19,779 bases of DNA from JASFEQ01 sp050122535 (GCA_050122535.1 JASFIT010000027.1:1-19779); one strand, 5' to 3'. Positions 7,605 through 15,280 are shown, counted from the first letter of the stretch. Numbers and translations: made by a program. Notes: a model not told the origin generated them from the sequence alone.

Positions 7605-8621
7605 TTGTCGAAAAAAGCATGGTTAATCCTCTTTATCCTGTTGAACCTATTTTTGGTTGAATTCATCCTTTTGCCTCACCTCTGTCATTCCAAAAATTTC
7701 TTCATAAAATTTGCAACCATTGCCCCGGAGGGATCTACCTGGTTAAAACATCTGAGAGGCCTTGATAAGAACCTAAGGGCAAAAAGTGGAGGGCAAATAG
7801 GGTTCAGGATATATGCTGGCGGAATCGCGGGTGACGAGTTGGATGTGCTGAGAAAAATCAGAATCGGACAGATCCATTGTGCTGCTTTCTCAGGTGTGGG
7901 TTTGGCCCAAATACTCCCCATGGTGAGGATCTTGGACCTACCCTTCCTATTCCGCAACTATGAGGAGGTGGATCTGGTTAACAGGGAGCTCCAAGGTTTT
8001 TTTTCTGAGCAATTCCGAAAGAAGGGCTTCGAGTTCGTTGCATGGGCAGAAGTGGGAAATGTGTATCTTTTTTCCAAAAAGGTGATACGAAAAGTGCCCG
8101 ATATGCGGGGCCTAAAAATATGGACATGGTATGGTGATCCCATATCCAAGGAATTCTTTTCCCTCATGGGAACGAATCCCATCCCCCTCACCATCACGGA
8201 TGTGACCACCGCCCTTAACACGGGTATGATAGACACCTTTTATGCCCCCCCCTTGGGGGCCCTTGCCCTTCAGTGGTATACCTATGTGAAATATATGAAT
8301 TCACTGCCCCTGGCCCACGCCACGAGCGCCGTGCTCATATCATCTAAATACTATCAGAAAATCCCTCCCAATCTGTCCAAAATGCTTAATGATGAGTTTC
8401 AAAAGGCCATGGCTGATCTTACATTAGACCTGAGAAGACAGACCGAGGAATCCATCAAGCTGATTGAGAAGAGCGGGGTGGAAATTATTCCATTGCCCCC
8501 AAAAGCTGACCTCCAGAGCTTCTATGACACGCATAACCGGGTAGCGCAGAGACTGGCCGGAGAGATCTACCCTAAAGAGCTTTTGGGTCAAGTGTATGAC
8601 ATACTGAAAAAGAATCGCTAG
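7605..8621 (+). CDS. dctP: TatP/DctP-family TRAP substrate-binding protein
   Basis: Periplasmic substrate-binding subunit of the TRAP transporter; it binds the ligand and hands it to the DctQM membrane complex. The 338-residue product has a hydrophobic signal (SKKAWLILFILLNLFLVEF) with likely cleavage near LCHS-KN (about 29). The mature domain shows family blocks: FATIAPEGSTW, GGQIGFRIYAGGIAGDELDVL, ILDLPFLFRNYEEVD, and VTTALNTGMIDTFYAPP. In typical DctP proteins an Arg in the GLKIR segment clamps the ligand carboxylate; here residues 169-174 read GLKIWT, so Trp173 takes that place. This resembles the TatP type and suggests a hydrophobic or non-acidic ligand (inference). The TTG start is supported by GAGGAGG 5 bases upstream. 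It follows TatT by 70 bases and precedes dctQ by 99. Confidence 0.88.
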   Translation: MSKKAWLILFILLNLFLVEFILLPHLCHSKNFFIKFATIAPEGSTWLKHLRGLDKNLRAKSGGQIGFRIYAGGIAGDELDVLRKIRIGQIHCAAFSGVGLAQILPMVRILDLPFLFRNYEEVDLVNRELQGFFSEQFRKKGFEFVAWAEVGNVYLFSKKVIRKVPDMRGLKIWTWYGDPISKEFFSLMGTNPIPLTITDVTTALNTGMIDTFYAPPLGALALQWYTYVKYMNSLPLAHATSAVLISSKYYQKIPPNLSKMLNDEFQKAMADLTLDLRRQTEESIKLIEKSGVEIIPLPPKADLQSFYDTHNRVAQRLAGEIYPKELLGQVYDILKKNR

Positions 8622-8720
8622 CCCGAAGTTCTTTTGACTTGCCCCACCCTATACTTGCTCTACAAAAGATCATTTTCATAAGCGATTTAGCGCATATCAG
8701 ATGCGAAAATGGTATGACAG

Positions 8721-9248
8721 ATGAATATCTTGAAGCACATTGATAGAGGCCTTGGCCGGTTAGAGGGATGGTTAATCGTCCTTTTCCTATGGGTTATGGT
8801 CCTCATATCGTTTCTACAGATCATTCTGAGAACCCTCTATACCCACGCCCACATCCAATGGGCCAATTATATCTTAGGTCAAGTGGACTGGGCTGAGCCA
8901 TGTGCCAGACTCCTGGTCTTATGGCTAACCTTTTTGGGGGCCTCCCTCATCACCGGGGAAAATAAACATATCAAGATCGATCTCATGTCTGCCTTACTTC
9001 CCCAACGATGGCAGCCTTTCCGCGAACTGGTCCTATCTCTTGCCTGTGTATTGATCTCCGCCCTTATGTTTAAGGCCTCTCTGGATTATGTGAGGATTGA
9101 GATGAGTTTCGGTGCCCACTTGTTCCTCATAATACCAACTTGGGTAGGCCAATTGATTATTCCGGCAGGGTTCTTGTTTATCCTTTTCCGATTTTCTCTT
9201 AGGGGCTTAGAGCAGGTGATGGCCATTTTTAGGGGGGCAAAAACATGA
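8721..9248 (+). CDS. dctQ: TRAP transporter small membrane subunit (DctQ)
   Basis: Four-helix small membrane subunit of a TRAP transporter, which supports the DctM channel subunit. In 175 residues, hydrophobic segments are visible at about 16-36 (WLIVLFLWVMVLISFLQIIL), 50-77, 90-112 and 132-155. Between helices 2 and 3 the ENKHIKIDLM segment matches the common EExHIxxD pattern of the family. The upstream codon is TGA, so ATG 8721 is the earliest start; the ribosome binding site is weak, which is compatible with coupling to upstream translation. Its stop overlaps the dctM start by 4 bases (ATGA). Role assignment is strong from family features and position. Confidence 0.9.
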   Translation: MNILKHIDRGLGRLEGWLIVLFLWVMVLISFLQIILRTLYTHAHIQWANYILGQVDWAEPCARLLVLWLTFLGASLITGENKHIKIDLMSALLPQRWQPFRELVLSLACVLISALMFKASLDYVRIEMSFGAHLFLIIPTWVGQLIIPAGFLFILFRFSLRGLEQVMAIFRGAKT

Positions 9249-10519
9249 TTGTCATCATGGTCATTCTGCTCATCCTCCTGATCATTCTGGGACTCCCCAT
9301 CTTTGCAGGGATTATGGCAGCAGCCATGTTGGGGCTATATGTTAGTGGCGTGGAGTTTTCAGCCATTCCCATAGAGATCTTCCGACTCGCCAACGCCCCG
9401 GTGCTCCTGGCCATTCCCCTCTTCACTTTTGCTGGCTATCTACTGAGCGAAGGGGGGACCTCCAAACGTCTGGTCCGGTTCTCAAGGAGTCTCTTTGGAT
9501 GGGTTCCGGGTGGCTTGGGCGTGGTGGCCCTCGTTTCCTGTTCCTTTTTTACGGCCATAACGGGCGCCACAGGGATTACCATCATCGCCCTAGGAGGACT
9601 GCTTCTGCCCGCCCTGCTGGCAGAGAAATACAAGGAGAATTTCTCCCTTGGACTGATGACCACTTCCGGCAGCCTTGGGCTTCACTTTCCGCCGAGCCTT
9701 CCCATTATCCTCTATGGATTTGTCTCCGGAGTCAGCATTGAGAAACTCTTTGTGGCTGGCGTGATACCAGGTGCCCTGATGGTGGGGATACTATGTCTCT
9801 TCTCTGTCTTTATGGGGAAGAAATGGAGACTGGAGAGACCCCCGTTTTCAGCGTCTGAATTCATATTAGCCCTTAAAGATGGGGCCTGGGAACTGCCTAT
9901 CCCTTTATTGATCATCTTAGGCATCTATTCTGGTTTCTGTACGGCCACAGAAGCGGCAGTGCTTACGGTTGTCTATGTCCTCTTAATAAAGACCATTGTG
10001 TTCCGTGAGCTGAGCCTGGTCAAGGATATCCCGAGGGTCATGAAGGAAAGTGTGAAAATGGTGGGCGGGATCATGATTATCCTAGGGGCTGCTCTTGGGT
10101 TTACCAATTATTTGGTTGACGCCTTTATTCCCATGAAGATCCTCCGGGTCCTGGAAGGGATGGTCCAAAGCAAAATAGGATTCCTGCTGATCCTGAATTT
10201 CTTCCTAATTCTGGTAGGTTGTACGATGGATATATTTAGTGCCATTCTCATTGTGGTTCCCCTAATCATACCACTGGCCAACCGGTTTGGGATCGATCCT
10301 ATTCACTTGGGCATCATATTCCTTGCAAATCTGGGTATCGGCTATAACACCCCCCCTGTTGGCCTGAACCTATTCATCGCCAGTTCCCGATTTGATCGTT
10401 CCATTGTTCAGCTTTATAAAGCGACCCTACCCTTCCTTTTATTGCTCCTTTTTACCCTGCTTCTGATAACCTATTGGCCTGCCTTGAGTCTTTTTTTGCC
10501 AGGCCTACTTAAAGGTTAG
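9245..10519 (+). CDS. dctM: TRAP transporter large membrane subunit (DctM)
   Basis: Large membrane subunit and transport channel of a TRAP transporter (Na+-coupled in characterised members). The 424 residues form about a dozen hydrophobic segments. Family landmarks are GLPIFAGIMAAAMLGL at the N-terminus, APVLLAIPLFTFAGYLLSEGG, CSFFTAITGATGITIIALGG, TSGSLGLHFPPSLPIILYG, and LGIIFLANLGIGYNTPPVGLN near the C-terminus. Length matches typical DctM (about 425). The ATG overlaps the dctQ stop by 4 bases, so translation is coupled. It closes the five-gene TPAT-like cluster. No terminator with a T-tract is visible after it; a promoter candidate for the next gene begins right after its stop. Confidence 0.93.
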   Translation: MIVIMVILLILLIILGLPIFAGIMAAAMLGLYVSGVEFSAIPIEIFRLANAPVLLAIPLFTFAGYLLSEGGTSKRLVRFSRSLFGWVPGGLGVVALVSCSFFTAITGATGITIIALGGLLLPALLAEKYKENFSLGLMTTSGSLGLHFPPSLPIILYGFVSGVSIEKLFVAGVIPGALMVGILCLFSVFMGKKWRLERPPFSASEFILALKDGAWELPIPLLIILGIYSGFCTATEAAVLTVVYVLLIKTIVFRELSLVKDIPRVMKESVKMVGGIMIILGAALGFTNYLVDAFIPMKILRVLEGMVQSKIGFLLILNFFLILVGCTMDIFSAILIVVPLIIPLANRFGIDPIHLGIIFLANLGIGYNTPPVGLNLFIASSRFDRSIVQLYKATLPFLLLLLFTLLLITYWPALSLFLPGLLKG

Positions 10520-10522
10520 CTC

Positions 10523-10552
10523 TTGAAAATCTACTAAAAAGATTTATTATAT
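10523..10552 (+). promoter_or_regulatory. Promoter candidate for the FmdB-type gene
   Basis: TTGAAA (10523-10528) is followed by an AT-rich stretch with TATTAT after 16 bases and TTATAT after 18 bases. It would start a transcript about 50 bases before the zinc-ribbon gene. It lies just after the dctM stop. Confidence 0.35.
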
Positions 10553-10612
10553 GCTCTGAGCTATTATATTGGTGAGAATTCGGTCAAAGACTCGCCTAAA
10601 AGGAGAATTGGA

Positions 10613-10819
10613 ATGCCCATTTACGAGTACAGATGCAACACGTGTGGATGTGTTTTTGAAGAGCTTGTCCTTAGTTCGGATTGCGTGGATGAATTCAATT
10701 GCCCCACTTGTGGTGATGAAGACATATGCAGGCTTTTGTCCTCCTTTTCATGCGGACAGTCCTCTGGCCCTGGAGACCTGTCCTCTTCATGCGGCCCATC
10801 CTCCGGCGGTTTCTCCTGA
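10613..10819 (+). CDS. FmdB-family zinc-ribbon protein
   Basis: A 68-residue protein of the FmdB regulatory-protein zinc-ribbon family. It starts with the signature MPIYEYRCNTCG, giving Cys8 and Cys11, and has a second knuckle at Cys30 and Cys33 (CPTC), so one zinc site is expected. The C-terminal 24 residues are a low-complexity Gly/Ser/Cys tail (CGQSSGPGDLSSSCG), common in this family. AGGAG at 10601-10605, 7 bases before the ATG, supports the start. FmdB was first noted near formamide and formylmethanofuran genes, and the function of most members is unknown. It lies between the TRAP cluster and a 28-residue membrane-protein gene. Confidence 0.88.
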   Translation: MPIYEYRCNTCGCVFEELVLSSDCVDEFNCPTCGDEDICRLLSSFSCGQSSGPGDLSSSCGPSSGGFS

Positions 10820-10863
10820 GCTTCATAGCCTCACAGCCGTGTGCTGTATCATGGAAAGTAAGT

Positions 10864-10881
10864 TTTGACTTTAACGTCAAA
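10864..10881. repeat. Short inverted repeat TTTGAC/GTCAAA
   Basis: Arms TTTGAC (10864-10869) and GTCAAA (10876-10881) are separated by TTTAAC. It lies between the zinc-ribbon gene and the small membrane-protein gene, about 38 bases before the latter. It could be an operator; no T-tract follows, so it is not a terminator. Confidence 0.3.
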
Positions 10882-10918
10882 CAGAAATAGAAGAACGAGA
10901 TAGGGAAAGAGGAAAGAA

Positions 10919-11005
10919 ATGAGTATTTGGTGGTTTCTGTTGTTTATTGTTATCTGGATCTTACTTCAGGCATATGTCTTGCCCAAATTAGGGATTTCCA
11001 CCTGA
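10919..11005 (+). CDS. 28-residue hydrophobic membrane protein
   Basis: A short reading frame with an ATG start, stop TGA, and GAGG 6 bases upstream of the start. It encodes one hydrophobic helix beginning MSIWWFLLFIVIWILL, followed by a short tail with LPKLG and ending in IST. A single-pass inner-membrane microprotein is predicted. It resembles, from memory, small proteins with an LPKLG-like end next to various genes in deltaproteobacteria, but I cannot confirm this. It lies 99 bases after the FmdB-type gene on the same strand and is convergent with the amidohydrolase gene. Evidence that it is real: a good ribosome binding site, a clean membrane helix and an otherwise empty gap. No function is assigned. 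Confidence 0.55.
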   Translation: MSIWWFLLFIVIWILLQAYVLPKLGIST

Positions 11006-11058
11006 ATGAGACAGAGTTGCCAGTTGGGCGATAAAGAAGAATCAAGCTAAACACATTT

Positions 11059-12813
11059 TCAACCCGATGCCAGGACCCTTCTTGGCCAAAGCACAGTATC
11101 CTTCCTTATGTCAACCACGCCCTTATAATTTATTCTCACATCGGGAAGAAAGTCATTGGGCAAAAACAGAAGCGTAAACAGGGGAGTCTCAAATGGATAA
11201 CCTCGCTTGGATAAGAATGCCTGCAACTCCCTGTCTTTCTCTGCCAGTCTTTGCATCGGTTCATCTGACATGATCCCGCCAAGTGGAAGGGGAAACTCGT
11301 ACGCAATCTTGCCGTTCTCAAATGCTACGATGCCTCCCCCCAGTTCGAGCACCCTGTTCACAGCACTACGCATAGCCTCTGGGTCGCGCCCTAAGACCAA
11401 GATCTCGACGGCCGTGTTGAATGAAGAGGCCATACCCTCAATGGCATCACCAAAGCCTTGCAAAATTCCATTCGTGACCCACGATCCATCTCGGCTCATT
11501 AGGGCTGAGAAACAAAATCCACGCCTCTCATCCAAAGTCAGGAATCCATCCTCCATGTCAAACTCTACCCACGCGTTTTGGGTAATCACAGGGCTGATGA
11601 GTTTGATGGTGGGAAAGCGTATGCGCTTCCTATGAGATGGTATCTGGAAAAAGTGGCTCTCTGCCTTCCATTTCCGTCTAGAAAAAGAAGACCTTGGAAA
11701 GAAGCTTTCCCAATTGAGCTGAGGAAAAGGCTCAACGAGCTTTCCATTTTCTGCCATGATTCGGCCTCTGGATATGACCAACTCAGGGGTAGGCTGGTGC
11801 AAGTCTCTCAAGAGCAGAATATCCGCATAACGACCGGGCGCGATCCCCCCGATTTCGTGGTCCAGACCAAAGTATACCGCGGGGTTGATGGTTGACATTC
11901 TGTAGACAGATATGGGCTCTATCCCCTCCCTGATAGCAATCCTTATGAGATTATCGTTGATACCAAATCGCTCGTAATAATCCGGCTCTGAGCTGTCCGT
12001 GGTTAACATGATTCGATCGGTAAGTACTTCGCTTTTTGCAACGGTCTTAATAAGCTTGCCTAAATCCTGCCTGAGCGAACTTTCCCTTATCATGACGTAG
12101 AGGCCCAGTCTGAGCCTGTCCAAGACCTCTTCACCTGTTATGCTCTCATGACAGGATTCCACGCCAACCCTGGAGATGACGTTTAAGTCGTCATACCTGG
12201 CTCCAGCGGTATGCCCATCTACCCTTTTCTTGAGCCCTTTTGTGCGCCTGATGAGCTCCCTATACTTTGGATTTCCCTTCACCAACTCTGGCCATCTTGT
12301 GATCTCTCCAAGACTCTGCACTTCAGGATTTTTCAGAAGTCTCTCCAAATTTTCCACGGCGTAAAATTCATCTTCTCTCTCCATGGGCGTTTGCGGCGCT
12401 GCCCTACAGGTCCAGAAAAATTTGACAGGCATGTGTGAAAGGAGATGCATAAATACTTCAAATAGATCTGTACCCATCAAAAGGTGAAAGACAAGACTGT
12501 CACCAACGACAGTTGTGGTTCCCAGACGGCAAGCCTCCTCACCAAATGATATGGGATTGTAGATATTCCATGGGTGAAAGTGGGGATCCACATAACCGGG
12601 GACAATAAGTCTGTTTTCCGCATCCAGAATTATGGTATCGTCTCCCACCATGTCTGAACGGGGCCCCACATACCAGATCCTCTCTCCATTTATGACCACG
12701 TTCATCTTCAGTAATTCACCGGAATACACGTTGAGCACTGTGCCGTTCTTTAGGAAAATATCCGCTTGCCTTGTTGCTAATTCCGCGGGTTCTTTCTCTG
12801 AATTGCCTTTCAT
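11059..12813 (-). CDS. Adenine deaminase-like amidohydrolase
   Basis: Member of the adenine deaminase branch of the amidohydrolase superfamily, which deaminates adenine or related purines using a binuclear metal site. The 584 residues show an N-terminal beta-sandwich part, then VDPHFH (His78, His80), SLGEI (Glu170), VDGHTAG (His201), SCHES (His222) and TTDSS (Asp273), the set expected to bind two metals. STINPAVYFGL and GRYADILLL follow, then the adenine deaminase C-terminal domain (about 400-584, including LPLGGIMSDEP). Departures from classical Ade: SCHES for the usual SDHE, HPWN after HxH instead of HIES, and TTDSS for TDD. These suggest a divergent subfamily, possibly acting on a modified purine or another substrate. 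ATG start; AAAAGG lies 9 bases upstream. It follows the molybdoenzyme gene by 85 bases on the same strand, so one transcript is likely. Confidence 0.8.
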   Translation of the reverse strand: MKGNSEKEPAELATRQADIFLKNGTVLNVYSGELLKMNVVINGERIWYVGPRSDMVGDDTIILDAENRLIVPGYVDPHFHPWNIYNPISFGEEACRLGTTTVVGDSLVFHLLMGTDLFEVFMHLLSHMPVKFFWTCRAAPQTPMEREDEFYAVENLERLLKNPEVQSLGEITRWPELVKGNPKYRELIRRTKGLKKRVDGHTAGARYDDLNVISRVGVESCHESITGEEVLDRLRLGLYVMIRESSLRQDLGKLIKTVAKSEVLTDRIMLTTDSSEPDYYERFGINDNLIRIAIREGIEPISVYRMSTINPAVYFGLDHEIGGIAPGRYADILLLRDLHQPTPELVISRGRIMAENGKLVEPFPQLNWESFFPRSSFSRRKWKAESHFFQIPSHRKRIRFPTIKLISPVITQNAWVEFDMEDGFLTLDERRGFCFSALMSRDGSWVTNGILQGFGDAIEGMASSFNTAVEILVLGRDPEAMRSAVNRVLELGGGIVAFENGKIAYEFPLPLGGIMSDEPMQRLAEKDRELQAFLSKRGYPFETPLFTLLFLPNDFLPDVRINYKGVVDIRKDTVLWPRRVLASG

Positions 12814-12898
12814 CTTATGAAACCTTTTCGGAATATAACCTTAATCGGATAGGATCCCATCCGCGACCAAATCCCCTGATGAATCTATTGTTCTCCAT

Positions 12899-14968
12899 TT
12901 AAGCCTTGTGAAGGCGGCAGGAGAATCCTCTCAGATTAACGCTGCCAAGTGTGGGTTCATAAGGTGGGTCATTCTTCGTTAACAGGTTAATGTTCGAGGC
13001 GTTCCAATCATAAAGGGAGACAGCATCTTTTTCAGGAAACCACCATGCATGTTCAGCCAAGACAACGCTTGGATTTATGCCCGAATTCAGCCTCACCTTA
13101 AACTTTGCCCTCCCCTGTTGGTTTTCTACCCAGATCCATCCACCCTCCCCTACACCGATGTTTTTGGCCGTGTCAGGATGTAGATTTACCGTTGGCTCCG
13201 GGTGTCTCTTTCGCAGAGAGGGAAGATTTCTGTTCATGGAGTGAAAAAAGACTGAAATTTTGGCGGAGGTGAGTATCATGTCCCATTTTTCTTCTGAGTC
13301 ATCATTCAGTGAAGAAAAAACAGGTAAAGGGGGATATCCGTTTTTTTCCATCCATGAAGAGTAGAGCTCTACCTTTCCTGATGGGGTGCGGAATCCTTTC
13401 TCCTTAAACTTCTCATAGGTCTTGTTCTCTTCCATCATCCCTTTTTTTTTCAACGCCTGGAAATTCATCCCAGAGGGCTCGAGAATGTGATTGATGCACG
13501 CCTCTTCATCCTTCCAAAAGGGATCCTCCAGACCCAATCTCATGGCCAATTCATTGAGGATTCTCACATCCGATAGACATTTACCAGGCGGTTCCACGAT
13601 TTTGGGTCTTGCCAGAATCTTTCCCCAAGGCTGACCATAAAAACCCAGGTCACTAAATTCAAAATGGGTTGCCACAGGCAACACCATATCTGCCATTTGT
13701 GCCGTAGGTGTCATAAACAATTCTGCCACCACCAGAAAGTTGACCTTTGCAAGGGCCTTGAAGGTCTCCTCAGCATTTGGACACCCCATCAAGGGATTCG
13801 TTCCTTGAACATAGGCAAACTCTATCTTATAGGGATCTTCATGAAGCATAGCCTTTATGGCAAGATGATAGGGTGTGAAGCCAAGCATGGAGGAAAGCTT
13901 ATGACTGGCCCCAATCATTTTATGGCTGATCTCCCTATACTTATTCGTGAGCATAAATTCGGTTGGTCTCACTGCCCTCGGTGTGGAGGCCTTAATATTT
14001 CCTCCCGGTCTATCCAAGTTCCCGCTCAACGCCATGAGTATGAGTAAGCCCCGAGCTGTTTGAACGTTGTTAATGGTATGATCAATGGCATTTCCCCAGA
14101 GGATGCACGCGGAGCCCGCATTGGCATACAATCTGCTCGTCTTCTTAATGTCTTCCTGGGAAATCCATGTTTCCTTCTCAATATGGCTCAGCGAATATGA
14201 CTTGACGTGATCCCTCAACGCATCAAAGCCCACGGTCCACATTTCAACAAATTCACGATCATACAATTCCTCCTCTATGATCACTTTGATCAAGCCTAAT
14301 GCAAGAAGTAGATCTCTACCTGGTTTGATTTTCATGTGTATCTCTGATCTGGAGGCCAAATTGCTTTGGCGCGGATCGATTAAGACATACCTGGACCCTC
14401 TCCGAACGGTTAGGCCAACCTCGGGAGCCAGGACACCATCAGCACTTGTGGCAAGATGGTTGGCGCCCCATACAAGAATCAGTTCTGGGGGATGTTTAAG
14501 ATCAGGGTGAGGATAAAATCCGTTTGTCAGAATTGAAGCGCCCAGCCTTGGCGCGAAACAGACGGTGCCAGTGGCCGCCACATTAGGGCTACCAAAGCTA
14601 TGGGCGAACCGATATAGAAGCATATTTTCCAGCCCCCTCGGAGTCCCCTGCATAAATAGGGCCTTTTCGGGCGCTGATCTGCTTTTGCATGCTAATAGTC
14701 TTTCCGTGATCGTTTCAAAGGCCTCATCCCAAGAAATCCTTTTCCATTGGTTTTCGCCTTTTCTTCCGACTCTCTTTTGGGGGTATTTCAGTCGATCCGG
14801 ATGATAGAGGCGTTCCCCATGGGCGAGGCCCTTGGCACAGACATAGCCTCTTGTAAAGGAATCTGGGTCTCCCTTGATTTTAGTTACTCTCCCCTCATCG
14901 ATATGGACCAATAAACCACATCCACCATGATCCATACGTCCGCAAGAGGCCTTTGCAATTCGTTCCAT
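12899..14968 (-). CDS. Cytoplasmic molybdopterin oxidoreductase (DMSO reductase family)
   Basis: Catalytic subunit of the bis-pyranopterin Mo/W family, 689 residues, with no twin-arginine signal, so cytoplasmic. Seen in order: an N-terminal Fe-S-type segment SCGRMDHGGCGLLV then YVCAKG; TGTVCFAPR with Cys137 at the expected Mo/W ligand position; ELILVWGANHLATSAD; VLIDPRQSNLASRSEIHMKI; LSGNLDRPGGN; FAYVQGTNPLMGCPN; MADMVLPVATHFEFSD; and a C-terminal molydopterin-dinucleotide-binding domain from about 570. The usual four cysteines of the N-terminal cluster are reduced to Cys9, Cys17 and Cys44 (CX7CX26C), with Met12 where the second Cys normally sits. No electron-transfer or membrane subunit is adjacent. 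GAGGGAG lies 7 bases before the ATG. It resembles the thiosulfate/polysulfide reductase and acetylene hydratase groups in size; substrate unknown. Confidence 0.85.
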   Translation of the reverse strand: MERIAKASCGRMDHGGCGLLVHIDEGRVTKIKGDPDSFTRGYVCAKGLAHGERLYHPDRLKYPQKRVGRKGENQWKRISWDEAFETITERLLACKSRSAPEKALFMQGTPRGLENMLLYRFAHSFGSPNVAATGTVCFAPRLGASILTNGFYPHPDLKHPPELILVWGANHLATSADGVLAPEVGLTVRRGSRYVLIDPRQSNLASRSEIHMKIKPGRDLLLALGLIKVIIEEELYDREFVEMWTVGFDALRDHVKSYSLSHIEKETWISQEDIKKTSRLYANAGSACILWGNAIDHTINNVQTARGLLILMALSGNLDRPGGNIKASTPRAVRPTEFMLTNKYREISHKMIGASHKLSSMLGFTPYHLAIKAMLHEDPYKIEFAYVQGTNPLMGCPNAEETFKALAKVNFLVVAELFMTPTAQMADMVLPVATHFEFSDLGFYGQPWGKILARPKIVEPPGKCLSDVRILNELAMRLGLEDPFWKDEEACINHILEPSGMNFQALKKKGMMEENKTYEKFKEKGFRTPSGKVELYSSWMEKNGYPPLPVFSSLNDDSEEKWDMILTSAKISVFFHSMNRNLPSLRKRHPEPTVNLHPDTAKNIGVGEGGWIWVENQQGRAKFKVRLNSGINPSVVLAEHAWWFPEKDAVSLYDWNASNINLLTKNDPPYEPTLGSVNLRGFSCRLHKA

Positions 14969-15074
14969 CTCCCATCTCCCTCAACAAAAAGAACCATCTA
15001 GAGATGGATCTGCTCCAAATCCCCCTGTCCCTCTCCCAAAAGTCCACCCCCCTTGAGAGGCAGTGTTGTAATTC

Positions 15075-15193
15075 GTCATCCCGGCCAAATCCCGCGGAGC
15101 GGGATGCGAGCCGGGATCCAGAATGAATTGTTTTTCAAACAGTTACCTGGATTACGGGTCTCGCCCCGAGTCTTTGGGATCGCCCGGAATGAC
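15075..15193. repeat. REP/MITE-like palindromic element
   Basis: The outer ends GTCATCCCGG (15075-15084) and CCGGAATGAC (15184-15193) are imperfect inverted repeats. Inside, ATCCAG (15116-15121) pairs with CTGGAT (15147-15152), and CCCGC-GGA-GCGGG (15091-15103) forms a perfect small stem. This is the pattern of the dispersed palindromic GTCATTCCGG repeats common between genes of many deltaproteobacteria (from memory). It does not code for protein. It could fold as a long hairpin in RNA or be a non-autonomous mobile repeat. Confidence 0.6.
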
Positions 15194-15232
15194 AGTTTCT
15201 TGGAATTGCCACACAGTCTCTCAATGGACCGG

Positions 15233-15250
15233 GAGCTGTCGAACAGGCTC
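15233..15250. repeat. Small hairpin GAGC-TGTCGAACAG-GCTC
   Basis: GAGC and GCTC flank an inner TGT/ACA pairing with a one-base bulge. This resembles another widespread intergenic repeat motif. It sits next to the longer palindrome. Confidence 0.35.
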
Positions 15251-15255
15251 TTGAT

Positions 15256-15278
15256 CCCCCTTCCTTAAAGGGGGTTTT
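15256..15278. terminator. C5/G5 hairpin after the catabolic operon
   Basis: A perfect 7-base stem CCCCCTT/AAGGGGG with loop CCTTA, followed on the plus strand by TTTT. It begins 3 bases beyond the stop of the leftward DUF2284 gene. On the minus strand it has A residues before and no T-tract after, so it is only a partial terminator for that operon. No rightward gene ends here. It may also be a dispersed repeat. Confidence 0.4.
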
Positions 15279-15280
15279 CA

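Larger units (their letters stand above)
14969..15280. other. Repeat-rich intergenic region
   Basis: No gene fits in these 312 bases. They hold a roughly 119-base palindromic element, a small GAGC/GCTC hairpin and a C5/G5 hairpin (listed separately). About 15019-15056 is C-rich and looks like a decayed copy of the same kind of repeat. Promoter elements for the leftward molybdoenzyme gene are not obvious. Confidence 0.6.

Noticed and set aside
10833..10847. ACAGC/GCTGT hairpin after the FmdB-type gene
   Set aside because: Only a 5-base stem and no T-tract, so not a convincing terminator.
14969..15280. CRISPR array in the repeat-rich gap
   Set aside because: The repeats are palindromic and unlike each other, with no regular direct-repeat and spacer pattern and no cas genes.
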